Shown one piece after another: positions 34,014-43,147 of a stretch of 64,000 nt of DNA (position 1 is the first letter of the stretch; each line of letters begins with the position of its first letter). The translations under genes and the position numbers were made by a program. This DNA comes from Streptomyces sp. Ag109_O5-1 (GTDB lineage Bacteria; Actinomycetota; Actinomycetes; Streptomycetales; Streptomycetaceae): positions 1,240,001 through 1,304,000 of the forward strand of contig NZ_RKQF01000001.1 in the NCBI RefSeq assembly GCF_003814875.1, in the 5' to 3' direction. The notes under the pieces are model-generated. The model did no database searches. It was not told the origin of the DNA and saw only the letters and a program-made list of their open reading frames with translations.

Positions 34014-34028
34014 TGACAACGGTGTTCA
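34014..34028. promoter_or_regulatory. Zur-box-like dyad upstream of zitB
   Basis: TGACAACGGTGTTCA is an imperfect dyad (TGAnnACnGTnnTCA) resembling the actinobacterial Zur box. It lies 72-86 bp upstream of the zinc-exporter ATG. From memory, Zur activates the S. coelicolor zitB gene from an upstream site, which fits this position. Confidence 0.5.
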
Positions 34029-34099
34029 GTGCCGCGTTGCCGGATACCCCCCACCCGTAGTTCACTGTGATCCCGGGCGGAACACAGGAGGCGTATCTC

Positions 34100-35041
34100 A
34101 TGGGGGCAGGGCACGACCACGGCCACACGCACAGCCACGCGCCGCCCACCGGCACGGCCGCGCTGGCGTACCGCGGGCGGCTCCGGGTGGCGCTCGCCAT
34201 CACCCTCGGGGTGATGGTGGTCGAGATCACCGGCGGGCTGCTGGCCGACTCGCTGGCGCTGATCGCGGACGCGGCCCACATGGCGACGGACGCGCTGGGC
34301 CTCGGCATGGCCCTGCTGGCGATCCACTTCGCCAACCGGCCGGCGAGCACCAACCGCACCTTCGGCTTCGCCCGCGCCGAGATCCTGGCCGCCCTGGCCA
34401 ACTGCATGCTGCTGCTCGTGGTCGGCGGCTATGTGCTCTACGAGGCGATCCAGCGGTTCCTCACGCCCGCGGACACCCGGGGCGGCCTGATGATCGTGTT
34501 CGGTCTGATCGGTCTGGTCGCCAACATGATCTCGCTCACGCTGCTGGTGCGCGGCCAGGCGGAGAGCCTGAACGTGCGCGCCGCCTTCCTGGAGGTGGCG
34601 GCCGATGCGCTGGGCTCGCTGGCCGTGCTGATCTCGGCCACGGTGATCCTGACCACCGGCTGGCAGGCGGCCGACCCGATCGCCTCGCTGGTCATCGGCC
34701 TGATGATCGTGCCGAGGACGCTGAAGCTGCTGCGGGAGACCCTGGACGTCCTGCTGGAGTCGGCGCCCAAGGACGTCGACATGGCGGAGGTGCGGACGCA
34801 CATCCTGGCGCTGGACGGCGTCCAGGACGTGCACGATCTGCACGCCTGGACGATCACCTCGGGGATGCCGGTGCTGTCGGCGCACGTGGTGGTCCGCTCG
34901 GACGTGCTGAACGCCATCGGCCACGAGAAGATGCTGCACGAGCTGCAGGGCTGCCTGGGGCATCACTTCGACGTGGAGCACTGCACCTTCCAGCTGGAGC
35001 CGAGCGGCCACGCGGAGCACGAGGCCCGGCTCTGCCACTGA
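34100..35041 (+). CDS. zitB: Zinc exporter of the cation diffusion facilitator family
   Basis: A 313-aa CDF transporter that exchanges cytoplasmic Zn2+ for protons. It has a His-rich N-terminus (HDHGHTHSH), six membrane helices and a cytoplasmic C-terminal domain. The TM2 metal site is His60-x3-Asp64 in AAHMATDALGL. The TM5 site reads Glu165-x3-Asp169 (FLEVAADALGS), with Glu where many zinc CDFs have His. ATG 34100 follows ACAGGAGG. A Zur-box-like site lies upstream, and the symbol rests on family and context. Confidence 0.87.
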   Translation: MGAGHDHGHTHSHAPPTGTAALAYRGRLRVALAITLGVMVVEITGGLLADSLALIADAAHMATDALGLGMALLAIHFANRPASTNRTFGFARAEILAALANCMLLLVVGGYVLYEAIQRFLTPADTRGGLMIVFGLIGLVANMISLTLLVRGQAESLNVRAAFLEVAADALGSLAVLISATVILTTGWQAADPIASLVIGLMIVPRTLKLLRETLDVLLESAPKDVDMAEVRTHILALDGVQDVHDLHAWTITSGMPVLSAHVVVRSDVLNAIGHEKMLHELQGCLGHHFDVEHCTFQLEPSGHAEHEARLCH

Positions 35042-35247
35042 CCGCGCCCCGTCCCTGGCCTGGAACGCATCGGTCCGGACTCCCCCGGCGTCCTTGTGTT
35101 CGAGGCCCCCGGACGGTTCCCGGCCGCACCCGTAGGGCACGATCAACTACCGGGTCCCCCCTTCCGGCGTGCCCGTGCCGGGAAGTGCCGGGAGTGTCGG
35201 ATTCGTACGGCAGACTTGGGGTGCGAAGACCGAGGCGAAGGATGGGT

Positions 35248-35841
35248 ATGCCGATCACACCTGCCACCGCGACGCAGAGCACGTCGGAGGGCACCGCAGA
35301 CGCGATTTTGCTTGAACTCGTCGACGAGAAGGGTGTGACCATCGGCACCGCGGAGAAGCTGGCCGCCCATCAGCCACCCGGGCAGCTGCACCGGGCGTTC
35401 TCCGTCTTCCTCTTCGACGAACAGGGCAGACTGCTGCTCCAGCAGCGGGCGCTGGGCAAGTACCACTCCCCCGGTGTGTGGTCCAACACCTGCTGCGGCC
35501 ACCCCTACCCCGGCGAGGCCCCCTTCGCGGCGGCGGCCCGCCGCACCTTCGAGGAGCTGGGGGTCTCCCCGTCGCTGCTCGCCGAGGCGGGCACGGTGCG
35601 CTACAACCACCCGGACCCGGCCTCCGGCCTGGTCGAGCAGGAGTTCAACCACCTGTTCGTCGGCATGGTGCAGGCGCCCCTCGCACCCGACGCGGACGAG
35701 GTCGAGGCGACCGCCTTCGTGACGGCCGCCGAGCTGACCGAGCGGCACGCCCGGGACACCTTCTCGTCCTGGTTCATGACCGTGCTGGACGCGGCCCGCC
35801 CGGCGGTCAGGGAGCTGACTGGCCCGTCCGCGGGCTGGTGA
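35248..35841 (+). CDS. idi: Isopentenyl-diphosphate isomerase, type I
   Basis: A 197-aa Nudix-fold enzyme that interconverts IPP and DMAPP. The catalytic Cys is in WSNTCCGHPYPGE (Cys83), and the catalytic Glu region is SGLVEQEFNHLF. LHRAFSVFLFDEQGRLLLQQRA is the usual N-terminal block. Starts at 35248 or 35242 are both possible, as GAGGCGAAGG lies before them. It is near but not inside the hopanoid operon and supplies the same isoprenoid pool. Confidence 0.95.
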   Translation: MPITPATATQSTSEGTADAILLELVDEKGVTIGTAEKLAAHQPPGQLHRAFSVFLFDEQGRLLLQQRALGKYHSPGVWSNTCCGHPYPGEAPFAAAARRTFEELGVSPSLLAEAGTVRYNHPDPASGLVEQEFNHLFVGMVQAPLAPDADEVEATAFVTAAELTERHARDTFSSWFMTVLDAARPAVRELTGPSAGW

Positions 35842-35847
35842 GTCAGC

Positions 35848-36339
35848 TCACGGCAGCGCCGCGGGTTTGAGCGGCAGGGCGGCCCAGATCACCTTGCCGC
35901 CGCTCGACGTGTGCTCCACGTCCACGACTCCGCCCGCCTCCCGGGCCACCTCCCGGACCAGCAGCAGCCCCCGGCCGCCGAGCTGCGCGTGGTCGGCCTC
36001 CAGGGCGGTCGGGCGGTAGGGGTGGTTGTCCTCCACCGACACCCGCACCCACTCGGCGCCGACGGCGACCTCCACGGCGAGCATCGGCGACAGCAGCGCC
36101 GCGTGCTTGACCGCGTTGGTGACCAGTTCGGAGACGATCAGCAACAGCCCGTACACCAGGTCCTCCGAGACCGGGACACCCTGGCGCTGGAGCAGGTCCC
36201 GTACGGCGCGGCGCGCCTGCGGGACCGAGGCATCCACGGCGGCGGCGGTGAACCGCCAGACTCCTTCGTACGGCAGCGGATCCGGCGGCGCGCCGCCCGC
36301 CTCTGGACGCGGGTCGTGCCCACGCCCGTGGTTCTCCAT
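35848..36339 (-). CDS. Anti-sigma-type HATPase (RsbW-like) protein
   Basis: A 163-aa single-domain GHKL ATPase. The N box is VSELVTNAVKHAA, followed by VSVEDNHPY and the G-box LGGRGLLLVREVA. Streptomyces has dozens of such proteins, most thought to be anti-sigma factors acting with STAS antagonists. No sigma or STAS gene is adjacent, so the partner is unknown. It converges on idi with 6 bp between stops. GTG codons upstream could extend it by up to 24 residues. Confidence 0.85.
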   Translation of the reverse strand: MENHGRGHDPRPEAGGAPPDPLPYEGVWRFTAAAVDASVPQARRAVRDLLQRQGVPVSEDLVYGLLLIVSELVTNAVKHAALLSPMLAVEVAVGAEWVRVSVEDNHPYRPTALEADHAQLGGRGLLLVREVAREAGGVVDVEHTSSGGKVIWAALPLKPAALP

Positions 36340-36596
36340 CGTCCGGTCGCCACCCTCGCGCTCGATTGTCACCACACGTCGAGTGTTGGTAACGACCGGC
36401 TCCGCACCGGATGACTGACCAGAAGTCAGCAACTATCGAGCGGTTCTGACCATTGGCGTATGACAACGTCAGTTGAGGGACGCATCCTGCCCCCGTCCAT
36501 GCCGACTTCGCGAACTATTCGGGTTGTACGGGTATGAGAACTTTCCCGGGGACGCGGTGGCGGCCCCGCAGCGCGGGCGTCGATACGATCCCGCAC

Positions 36597-37352
36597 ATGG
36601 AGCCCCGCCTCGACCACCAGGTCAAAGACGCCGTTGCCACCGTAGTCATCAGCAACCCGGCCAAACGCAACGCGATGACCGCGGCGATGTGGCGGGCCCT
36701 CCCGCCCCTCCTCGACGATCTGTCGGCCGACCCCGCCGTGCGGGCCCTCGTGCTGACCGGCGAAGGCGGCACCTTCTGCGCCGGCGCCGACATCTCCACC
36801 CTCCAGGGCTCCCCCGCCGACGCACAGGGCCTCGCGGTCGCCGCCGAGGAGGCCCTCGCCGCGTTCCCCAAGCCGACCCTCGCGGCGGTGCGCGGTCACT
36901 GCGTCGGCGGCGGCTCACAGCTCGCCGCGGCCTGCGATCTGCGGTTCGCGCAGGAGGGCGCGCTGTTCGGGGTGACACCGGCCAGGCTCGGCATCGTGTA
37001 TCCGGCTTCCTCCACCCGCCGCCTGGTCTCCCTCGTCGGTCCGGCGACCACCAAGTACCTGCTCTTCTCCGCCGAGCTGATCGACGCGGAGCGGGCGCTG
37101 CGCACCGGTCTGGTCGACGAGGTGCTGCCCGAGGGCGACCTGGACGGGCGGGTGGCCGAGTTCACCGCGACCCTGGTGGCACGCTCGCAGCTGACGCAGG
37201 CCGCCGCGAAGGAGTTCGCGAACGGCCGCACCGACCGGGACGACCACTGGACGGAGCAGGCGCACGGCAGCGGCGACACCGCCGAGGGCGTCGCCGCCTT
37301 CCTGGAGCGCCGTCAGGCGCGGTTCACGTGGTCTCTCCCCGGCCGAGGATGA
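36597..37352 (+). CDS. Enoyl-CoA hydratase/isomerase family protein
   Basis: A 251-aa crotonase-fold protein. The oxyanion-hole segments are FCAGADISTLQG (about residue 62) and GHCVGGGSQLAAACDLRFA (about residue 100). The second segment has GGGSQ, and the usual catalytic Glu region is partly altered (GIVYPASSTRRL), so the reaction could be hydration, isomerisation or hydrolysis. TACGAT ends 7 nt before the ATG, which suggests a leaderless mRNA. Its 3' end overlaps the convergent DJ-1 gene by 29 bp. Confidence 0.86.
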   Translation: MEPRLDHQVKDAVATVVISNPAKRNAMTAAMWRALPPLLDDLSADPAVRALVLTGEGGTFCAGADISTLQGSPADAQGLAVAAEEALAAFPKPTLAAVRGHCVGGGSQLAAACDLRFAQEGALFGVTPARLGIVYPASSTRRLVSLVGPATTKYLLFSAELIDAERALRTGLVDEVLPEGDLDGRVAEFTATLVARSQLTQAAAKEFANGRTDRDDHWTEQAHGSGDTAEGVAAFLERRQARFTWSLPGRG

Positions 37353-37974
37353 ACCGGCTCCTCGAGCGGAGCAGCTCGACGACCTCGGCGGGCGCCTTCT
37401 CCGGCGCCCCCGCGTCGTAGGGCGGCTGCGGGTCGTACTCGATCCCGAGCTGCACGGTCTGGGCGACGGCGTCCGAGGAGATCCGGCCGAGCAGGGTGAG
37501 CCCCATGTCGATACCGGAGGAGACGCCGGCCGCGGTGACGTACTTGCCGTCGGTCACCACCCGCTCCCCCGTCGCCTCGACGCCGTACTTCCGCAGTTCG
37601 TCGAGGGCCAGCCAGTGCGAGGTCGCGCGGCGCCCTTTGAGCAGGCCCGCGGCGGCGAGCAGCAGGGACCCGGTGCACACGGACGTCGTCCAGGTGCTGG
37701 TGGCGTCGGCGGCGCGGATCCAGTCCAGAAGCGCCGTGTTCTCCATCTGCGGGGTCTGGCCGGGGCCGCCGGGGACGACCACGACGTCGGGGCTCGGCAC
37801 CTCGGCCAGGGTCCGGTCGGCGACCAGGGCGAGGGTTCCTCTGTCGGTACGGACCGGGCCGGCCCGCTCGGCGACGAAGACGACCTCGGAGTCCGGGAGC
37901 CGCCCCAGGGTCTCGTACGGCCCCACGGCGTCGAGGGCGGTGAAACGGTCGAAGAGGACGATCGCGAGCTGCAT
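37324..37974 (-). CDS. DJ-1/PfpI family protein
   Basis: A 216-aa class-I glutamine-amidotransferase-like protein with the nucleophile-elbow Cys in TTSVCTGSLLLAAAGLLKG (about residue 100) and VVVPGGPGQTP near residue 70. This is the isonitrile hydratase/ThiJ-like branch. Members include isonitrile hydratases, chaperones and deglycases. It closely parallels the N-terminal half of the GlxA regulator 7 bp upstream, so the pair may act on or sense the same ligand. Confidence 0.85.
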   Translation of the reverse strand: MQLAIVLFDRFTALDAVGPYETLGRLPDSEVVFVAERAGPVRTDRGTLALVADRTLAEVPSPDVVVVPGGPGQTPQMENTALLDWIRAADATSTWTTSVCTGSLLLAAAGLLKGRRATSHWLALDELRKYGVEATGERVVTDGKYVTAAGVSSGIDMGLTLLGRISSDAVAQTVQLGIEYDPQPPYDAGAPEKAPAEVVELLRSRSRFILGRGETT

Positions 37975-37981
37975 GGCTCTC

Positions 37982-38953
37982 CTAACCGGGTTGAACGACT
38001 CTTGCCGGGCGGAACCTGCGCCGGTACTCGGCGGGGCTCGTCCCGAGGGCCTTGAGGAAGGCGCGGCGCATCGCCTCGGGGGTGCCGTAGCCGCTGGCGC
38101 GGGAGACCTCCTCGACGCCGTCGCCGGTGTCCTCCAGGAGCCGGCGGGCGTGTTCGAGGCGGACCCGGTCGACGTACCGGCCGGGGGTCGTCCCGGTCTC
38201 GGCCTGGAAGGCGCGGGCGAAGTGGCGGGGCGAGAGCGCGGCCCGGACGGCCAGGGCCTCGACGCCGAGGTCGCCGTCCGGGTGCTCGGTGATCCACTGC
38301 TGGACATCCCGGAGCGGCTCGCGCTGTGCCGTCTGCGCGGCGAGCTGAGCGCTGAACTGAGCCTGGTTGCCGGGTCTCCGCAGGAACACCACCAGGTGCC
38401 GGGCGACGGCGAGCGCGGCGTCCCGGCCCAGGTCCTCCTCGACGAGGGCGAGGGAGAGGTCGATGCCGGAGGTGACGCCGGCCGAGGTGGAGACATGGCC
38501 GTCCCGGACGTAGATCGGGTCGGGGTCGACGTCGACGGCCGGGTGGTCGCGGGCCAGCTTGTCGCAGTACGCCCAGTGGGTGGTCACCCGGTGGCCGTCG
38601 AGCAGGCCGGCGGCGGCGAGCAGGATGGCTCCGGTGCAGACGGAGACGAGCCGCCCGGCGTGCGGCCCGTGCGCGCGCAGCCACTCCACCAGCTCCGGGT
38701 CGGCTCGCCGGGTCCCCTGTCCGCCGGGGACCAGGAGCGTGTACGGGTCGGACGCCTCCTCGCTCAGGGCCGCGTCCGGTACGACGGTGAGCCCGCTGGA
38801 GGTGCGCACGGCGGCGCCGTCCAGGGAGGCCGTCCGGATGCGGTAGCTGCCCGGGGTGTGTTTCTCGGCGCCCGTGAAGACCTCCACGGGGCCGGTGACG
38901 TCGAGGCTCTGGACGCCGTCGAAGAGGACGACGAGGACGGTTCGCTGCGCCAT
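37982..38953 (-). CDS. GlxA-family AraC regulator with DJ-1-like domain
   Basis: A 323-aa regulator. Residues 1-190 are a DJ-1/PfpI-like ligand domain (LLVPGGQGTRR, SVCTGAILLAAAGLLDGHRVTTHW). Residues 215-315 are an AraC DNA-binding domain with two HTHs (EALAVRAALSPRHFARAFQAETG and VSRASGYGTPEAMRRAFLKALG). It probably activates the DJ-1 gene downstream, 7 bp away, in response to a small molecule. ATG 38953 begins directly at the domain. Confidence 0.9.
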   Translation of the reverse strand: MAQRTVLVVLFDGVQSLDVTGPVEVFTGAEKHTPGSYRIRTASLDGAAVRTSSGLTVVPDAALSEEASDPYTLLVPGGQGTRRADPELVEWLRAHGPHAGRLVSVCTGAILLAAAGLLDGHRVTTHWAYCDKLARDHPAVDVDPDPIYVRDGHVSTSAGVTSGIDLSLALVEEDLGRDAALAVARHLVVFLRRPGNQAQFSAQLAAQTAQREPLRDVQQWITEHPDGDLGVEALAVRAALSPRHFARAFQAETGTTPGRYVDRVRLEHARRLLEDTGDGVEEVSRASGYGTPEAMRRAFLKALGTSPAEYRRRFRPARVVQPG

Positions 38954-39078
38954 GCCATCGATTGTCGGCGCGTGTGGGGATGGCCACAATGACGAGCTCC
39001 CCACCTTTTCTGCCATGACCTCCGCCATGACGGACCGGGCGCTGGAGTCCGTACCGACCAGTCAGTAGCCTGCTCGCC

Positions 39079-39948
39079 ATGACTACCGCCGCCCTGGAGC
39101 CGCGCGCCGCCCGCCGCTGCCACACCATGCTCAACTCGCTGCACGCGACCCACTACTTCAGCCCCGAACTGAGCGAGGAGCTCGGTGCGCTGGGGATCAC
39201 GCACCGGCGGGCCGCCAACTTCGCGGTGCGGGCCGCCGCATTGGGGCCGGTCGGAGCCGGCACGGTGACGGCGACGTTCTACAACTACAAGCACGAGCTG
39301 GTGGCCCGGCATGTGCCGGCCGTCTGGGAGATCGCGTCCCCGCAGGACGTCCTCGCCGCACGCGCGCGTGCCGTGGACGCGTCGATGCGGCGGCTGCTCG
39401 GCGCGGACACGGTCGCCTCGGGCGAGATGGCCGAGGCGGCACGGCTCGCACTGCGGGCCACCGAGGCCTGCTCCCGCTCCGGCCGCCCGCTGTACTCGGC
39501 CCACGCGGACCTTCCGGTGCCGGAGGAGCCGCACCTCGCCTACTGGTACGCGGGCACGCTGCTGCGCGAGCACCGCGGCGACGGGCATCTCGCGTCGCTG
39601 CTCGCGGCCGGTCTCGACGGGCTGGAGGCGGTGGTGACGCACACGGCGACCGGCAAGGGCATGGCCCCGAAGTGGGTGTTCGCCACGCGCGGCTGGAGCC
39701 AGGACGACTGGGACGCGGCGGTACAGCGGCTGCGCGAGCGCGGCCTGCTCGACGCGGCGGGCGAGCTGACCGGGGCGGGGGTGGCCCTGCGGGCGGAGAT
39801 CGAGGCGGAGACCGACCGGCTGGACCGGGCGCCGTACGAGCACCTCGGAGCCGACGGGGTGGCGCGGCTGACCGAGCTGGCGGCCGGTTTCGCGGGGACC
39901 GTGGTGGCGGCGGGCGCGTTCCCGGCAGATCTGATCGGAAGGAGCTGA
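39079..39948 (+). CDS. SCO6745 family protein
   Basis: A 289-aa protein of a widespread actinobacterial family without known function. It begins ARRCHTMLNSLHATHYFSPE, then LGITHRRAANFAVRAAALGP and ATFYNYKHELVARHVPAVWE. The C-terminal half has a winged-helix-like segment (WSQDDWDAAVQRLRERGLLDAAGELTGAG, in outline), so a nucleic-acid or regulatory role is conceivable. The family name is from memory and agrees with the neighbourhood. TAGCCT ends 7 nt before the ATG (TGGAGT 17 bp upstream), consistent with a leaderless transcript. Confidence 0.8.
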   Translation: MTTAALEPRAARRCHTMLNSLHATHYFSPELSEELGALGITHRRAANFAVRAAALGPVGAGTVTATFYNYKHELVARHVPAVWEIASPQDVLAARARAVDASMRRLLGADTVASGEMAEAARLALRATEACSRSGRPLYSAHADLPVPEEPHLAYWYAGTLLREHRGDGHLASLLAAGLDGLEAVVTHTATGKGMAPKWVFATRGWSQDDWDAAVQRLRERGLLDAAGELTGAGVALRAEIEAETDRLDRAPYEHLGADGVARLTELAAGFAGTVVAAGAFPADLIGRS

Positions 39949-40596
39949 CGGGCCTGCCCACGACCGGCCGCCGGTGTCGCAGAACGGCGGCCTGAGCCCG
40001 GTTCGGCACCGCCGGATACGGCCGTGGGGGCTGAGCGCCGTCGCGGCGGATTCAGAAGAGGCGCATTCGAAAGAGATTCGGATTCCGAGGGGCGCACGGC
40101 TCGGAGACCACGCATCGCCGTGGCGTGGCGAGCCCGGGCCGCCGTGGCAGGGCCAGCGCGCACGGCCGCGGCATGGCGAGCCTGCGCCGCCGTGGTGCGG
40201 CAGACATGGGGCGTTGCGGCATGGCCGACGCGGGGCGTTGCGTCGTGGCGGAGGCGGGCGGACGCGACATGGCGGAGGCGGGTGCACGCCGCATGACCGA
40301 CGCGACATGGCGGACGCGGGCGCACGCGGCATGGCGGACGCGGCATGGCGGACGCGGGCCGGCGTGAAATGGCGGGTGCGGGCGAGATGCAGTAGCGAAG
40401 AGCCGTGGGCGGGCGGCACCGAACGTCTGGGGTCGCACAGTGGTGCGGACCTGGGACCAAGTGCCGTCGCATCCCCGTGGGCACACAGCACCGCAGCCCC
40501 GCGGTCGTGTCGCGGGAATGGCGCCCTGCGGCCCGGTTGTCGGTGTCACCTGCCACAATTGCCGCGCAACCTCAGTGGAGAAGGCGGTACGGGATC
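39949..40596. other. 648-bp gene-free region before tex
   Basis: Open frames here are compositional; none has a recognisable product or a good ribosome-binding site. The middle 290 bp is a degenerate minisatellite (40110-40395). The last 150 bp should hold the tex promoter, which I could not assign. Confidence 0.6.
40110..40395. repeat. Degenerate minisatellite, GCATGGCGGACGCG-type units
   Basis: ATGGCGGA recurs at 40269, 40307, 40331 and 40345 within longer near-repeats such as GCGACATGGCGGACGCGGGC and GCGGCATGGCGGACGCG. Spacings of 38, 24 and 14 bp and many decayed copies upstream indicate slippage and unequal exchange. Confidence 0.65.
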
Positions 40597-42978
40597 GTGA
40601 CGACACCCGGGTCCTCAGTAGGGTCCATCGAAGGCAGGATCGCCGAGGAGCTCGGCGTACGGGAGCGGCAGGTCAAGGCTGCCGTGGAGCTGCTCGACGG
40701 CGGTTCGACGGTGCCCTTCATCGCCCGCTACCGCAAGGAAGCGACCGAGATGCTCGACGACGCGCAACTGCGCACTCTCGAGGAGCGGCTGCGCTATCTG
40801 CGGGAGCTGGAGGAGCGGCGGTCGGCGATCCTGGAGTCGGTGCGCGAGCAGGGCAAGCTCACCGCCGAGTTGGAGGCGCAGATCCGGGGCGCCGAGACCA
40901 AGGCGCGGCTCGAGGACATCTACCTGCCGTACAAGCCGAAGCGGCGGACCAAGGCGCAGATCGCGCGGGAGGCCGGCCTGGAGCCGCTGGCCGAGGGGCT
41001 GCTCGGGGATCCGGGGGTGGAGCCGCTGGCGGCGGCCGCCGCCTTCGTCGACGCCGACAAGGGGGTCGCCGATCCGCAGGCCGCCCTGGACGGCGCCCGC
41101 GCGATCCTCACCGAGCGGTTCTCCGAGGACGCCGACCTGATCGGTGAGCTGCGCGAGCGCATGTGGGTGCGCGGCCGGCTCGCCGCGAAGGTGCGGGACG
41201 GCAAGGAGGAGGCGGGTGCCAAGTTCGCCGACTACTTCGACTTCGCCGAGCCCTTCACCGACCTCCCTTCGCACCGCATCCTGGCGATGCTGCGCGGCGA
41301 GAAGGAGGAGGTCCTCGACCTGGTCCTGGAGCCGGAGGAGGCGACCGAGGGGCCGTCCTCGTTCGAGGGCATCGTCGCCCACAAGTTCGCGATCACCGAC
41401 CGCGGGCGCCCCGCCGACAAGTGGCTCTCGGACACGGTCCGCTGGGCCTGGCGCACCCGGATCCTCGTCCACCTCGGGATCGACCTGCGGCTGCGGCTGC
41501 GCACCGCCGCCGAGGACGAGGCTGTCAACGTCTTCGCGGCGAACCTGCGCGACCTGCTCCTCGCCGCCCCGGCCGGCACCCGCGCCACGCTGGGACTGGA
41601 CCCCGGTTTCCGTACGGGCGTGAAGGTCGCCGTGGTCGACGCCACCGGCAAGGTCGTCGCCACCGACGTCATCTACCCGCACGTCCCGGCGAACAAGTGG
41701 GACGAGGCGATCGCCAAGCTCGCCCGCCTCGCCAAGGAGCACGCGGTCGACCTGGTCGCGATCGGCAACGGCACGGCGTCCCGCGAGACCGACAAGCTCG
41801 CCGGTGAACTCATCACCAAGCACCCGGAGTTGAAGCTCACCAAGGTGATGGTGTCCGAGGCCGGCGCCTCCGTGTACTCGGCTTCCGCCTTCGCCTCCCA
41901 GGAACTGCCCGACATGGACGTGTCGCTGCGCGGCGCCGTGTCGATCGCCCGCCGGCTCCAGGACCCCCTCGCGGAGCTGGTGAAGATCGACCCCAAGTCG
42001 ATCGGTGTCGGCCAGTACCAGCACGACCTGTCCGAGGTGAAGCTGTCGCGTTCGCTGGACGCGGTGGTCGAGGACTGTGTGAACGGTGTCGGGGTGGACG
42101 TCAACACCGCCTCCGCGCCGCTGCTCGCACGGGTCTCCGGCATCACCTCCGGCCTCGCCGAGAACATCGTGGCCCATCGCGACGCCAACGGCCCGTTCAC
42201 CTCCCGCGGCCAGCTCAAGAACGTGGCACGGCTCGGCCCCAAGGCCTACGAGCAGTGCGCGGGCTTCCTCCGCATCCGCGGCGGTGACGACCCGCTGGAC
42301 GCGTCGAGCGTCCACCCGGAGGCGTACCCCGTCGTACGGCGGATGGTGAAGACGTCGGGCCAGGAAGTGGCCGCGCTCATCGGCAACACGGGCGTGCTGC
42401 GCTCGCTGAGGCCGGCGGAGTTCGTGGACGAGACGTTCGGTCTGCCGACCGTCGGCGACATCCTCAAGGAGCTGGAGAAGCCGGGCCGCGACCCGCGTCC
42501 GGCGTTCAAGACGGCCACGTTCAGGGAGGGCGTCGAGAAGATCTCCGACCTGGCCCCCGGGATGGTGCTGGAGGGCGTCGTGACGAACGTGGCGGCCTTC
42601 GGAGCGTTCATCGACGTCGGTGTCCACCAGGACGGTCTGGCGCATGTCTCCGCGCTGTCGAAGACGTTCGTGAAGGATCCGCGGGATGTGGTGAAGCCCG
42701 GCGACATCGTGAAGGTGAAGGTCCTCGACGTCGACATCCCGCGCAAGCGCATCTCGCTGACGCTCCGTCTGGACGACGAGGCGGAAGCGCCGGCCTCCGG
42801 CGGGGAGCGCCGACCGCAGCGGGGTGGCGGCGGACGTCCGCCTCAGCAGCGGCAGCAACAGCGCCAGGGCGGGGGCGGGGGCTCTCGTCAGGGGGCGGCG
42901 CCGGCGCCGGCCAACAGTGCGATGGCTGACGCGTTGCGCCGGGCGGGGCTGCTGGATCCGAAGAACGGCAAGAGGTGA
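40597..42978 (+). CDS. tex: Tex-family RNA-binding transcription accessory protein
   Basis: A 793-aa Tex/Spt6-like protein. The N-terminal helical region contains [21 protein letters not shown] (in outline). It is followed by a YqgF/RNaseH-like domain ([17 protein letters not shown] near residue 330), helix-hairpin-helix repeats ([23 protein letters not shown]) and a C-terminal S1 domain ([21 protein letters not shown] near residue 650). It ends in an Arg/Gly/Gln-rich low-complexity tail ([20 protein letters not shown]) that may bind RNA. The GTG start at 40597 is the only good one before the fold. Confidence 0.95.
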   Translation: MTTPGSSVGSIEGRIAEELGVRERQVKAAVELLDGGSTVPFIARYRKEATEMLDDAQLRTLEERLRYLRELEERRSAILESVREQGKLTAELEAQIRGAETKARLEDIYLPYKPKRRTKAQIAREAGLEPLAEGLLGDPGVEPLAAAAAFVDADKGVADPQAALDGARAILTERFSEDADLIGELRERMWVRGRLAAKVRDGKEEAGAKFADYFDFAEPFTDLPSHRILAMLRGEKEEVLDLVLEPEEATEGPSSFEGIVAHKFAITDRGRPADKWLSDTVRWAWRTRILVHLGIDLRLRLRTAAEDEAVNVFAANLRDLLLAAPAGTRATLGLDPGFRTGVKVAVVDATGKVVATDVIYPHVPANKWDEAIAKLARLAKEHAVDLVAIGNGTASRETDKLAGELITKHPELKLTKVMVSEAGASVYSASAFASQELPDMDVSLRGAVSIARRLQDPLAELVKIDPKSIGVGQYQHDLSEVKLSRSLDAVVEDCVNGVGVDVNTASAPLLARVSGITSGLAENIVAHRDANGPFTSRGQLKNVARLGPKAYEQCAGFLRIRGGDDPLDASSVHPEAYPVVRRMVKTSGQEVAALIGNTGVLRSLRPAEFVDETFGLPTVGDILKELEKPGRDPRPAFKTATFREGVEKISDLAPGMVLEGVVTNVAAFGAFIDVGVHQDGLAHVSALSKTFVKDPRDVVKPGDIVKVKVLDVDIPRKRISLTLRLDDEAEAPASGGERRPQRGGGGRPPQQRQQQRQGGGGGSRQGAAPAPANSAMADALRRAGLLDPKNGKR

Positions 42979-42984
42979 CGGGTT

Positions 42985-43085
42985 CGGCGGCAGCCGTGGG
43001 GTTGTGAGGTGGCGGGGAACTGCAGGGCCGTTGTGGCTGGTCGCGCAGTTCCTCCCCCAGCGCCCCTGGGTTCCTGGCCGGGCCC
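42985..43085. repeat. Dispersed intergenic repeat, hairpin-less form
   Basis: Between tex and the DinB gene. CCGTTGTGGCTGGTCGCGC (43028-43046) is identical to 54318-54336 and is followed by AGTTCCTCCCCCAGCGCCCC, the same core as at 46837 and 14745 but without the CCTTCGG-centred hairpin insert. Confidence 0.75.
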
Positions 43086-43147
43086 GGCGTTGTCCCGCAC
43101 CCCGGATTTCCGTGGACTCAAGATCCGTCGGTCCGGAGACTGGGCCC

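Larger units (their letters stand above)
33663..34099. other. 437-bp divergent control region between the envelope operon and zitB
   Basis: No gene is supported here. It holds a candidate promoter with a PHO-box-like repeat for the minus-strand operon (33758-33805) and a Zur-box-like dyad for zitB (34014-34028). The rest shows no clear repeat or hairpin. Confidence 0.6.

Noticed and set aside
39974..40600. Repeat-protein gene over the minisatellite
   Set aside because: Several frames are open on both strands because of the repeat composition. None has a ribosome-binding site, third-position GC bias or a conserved motif.
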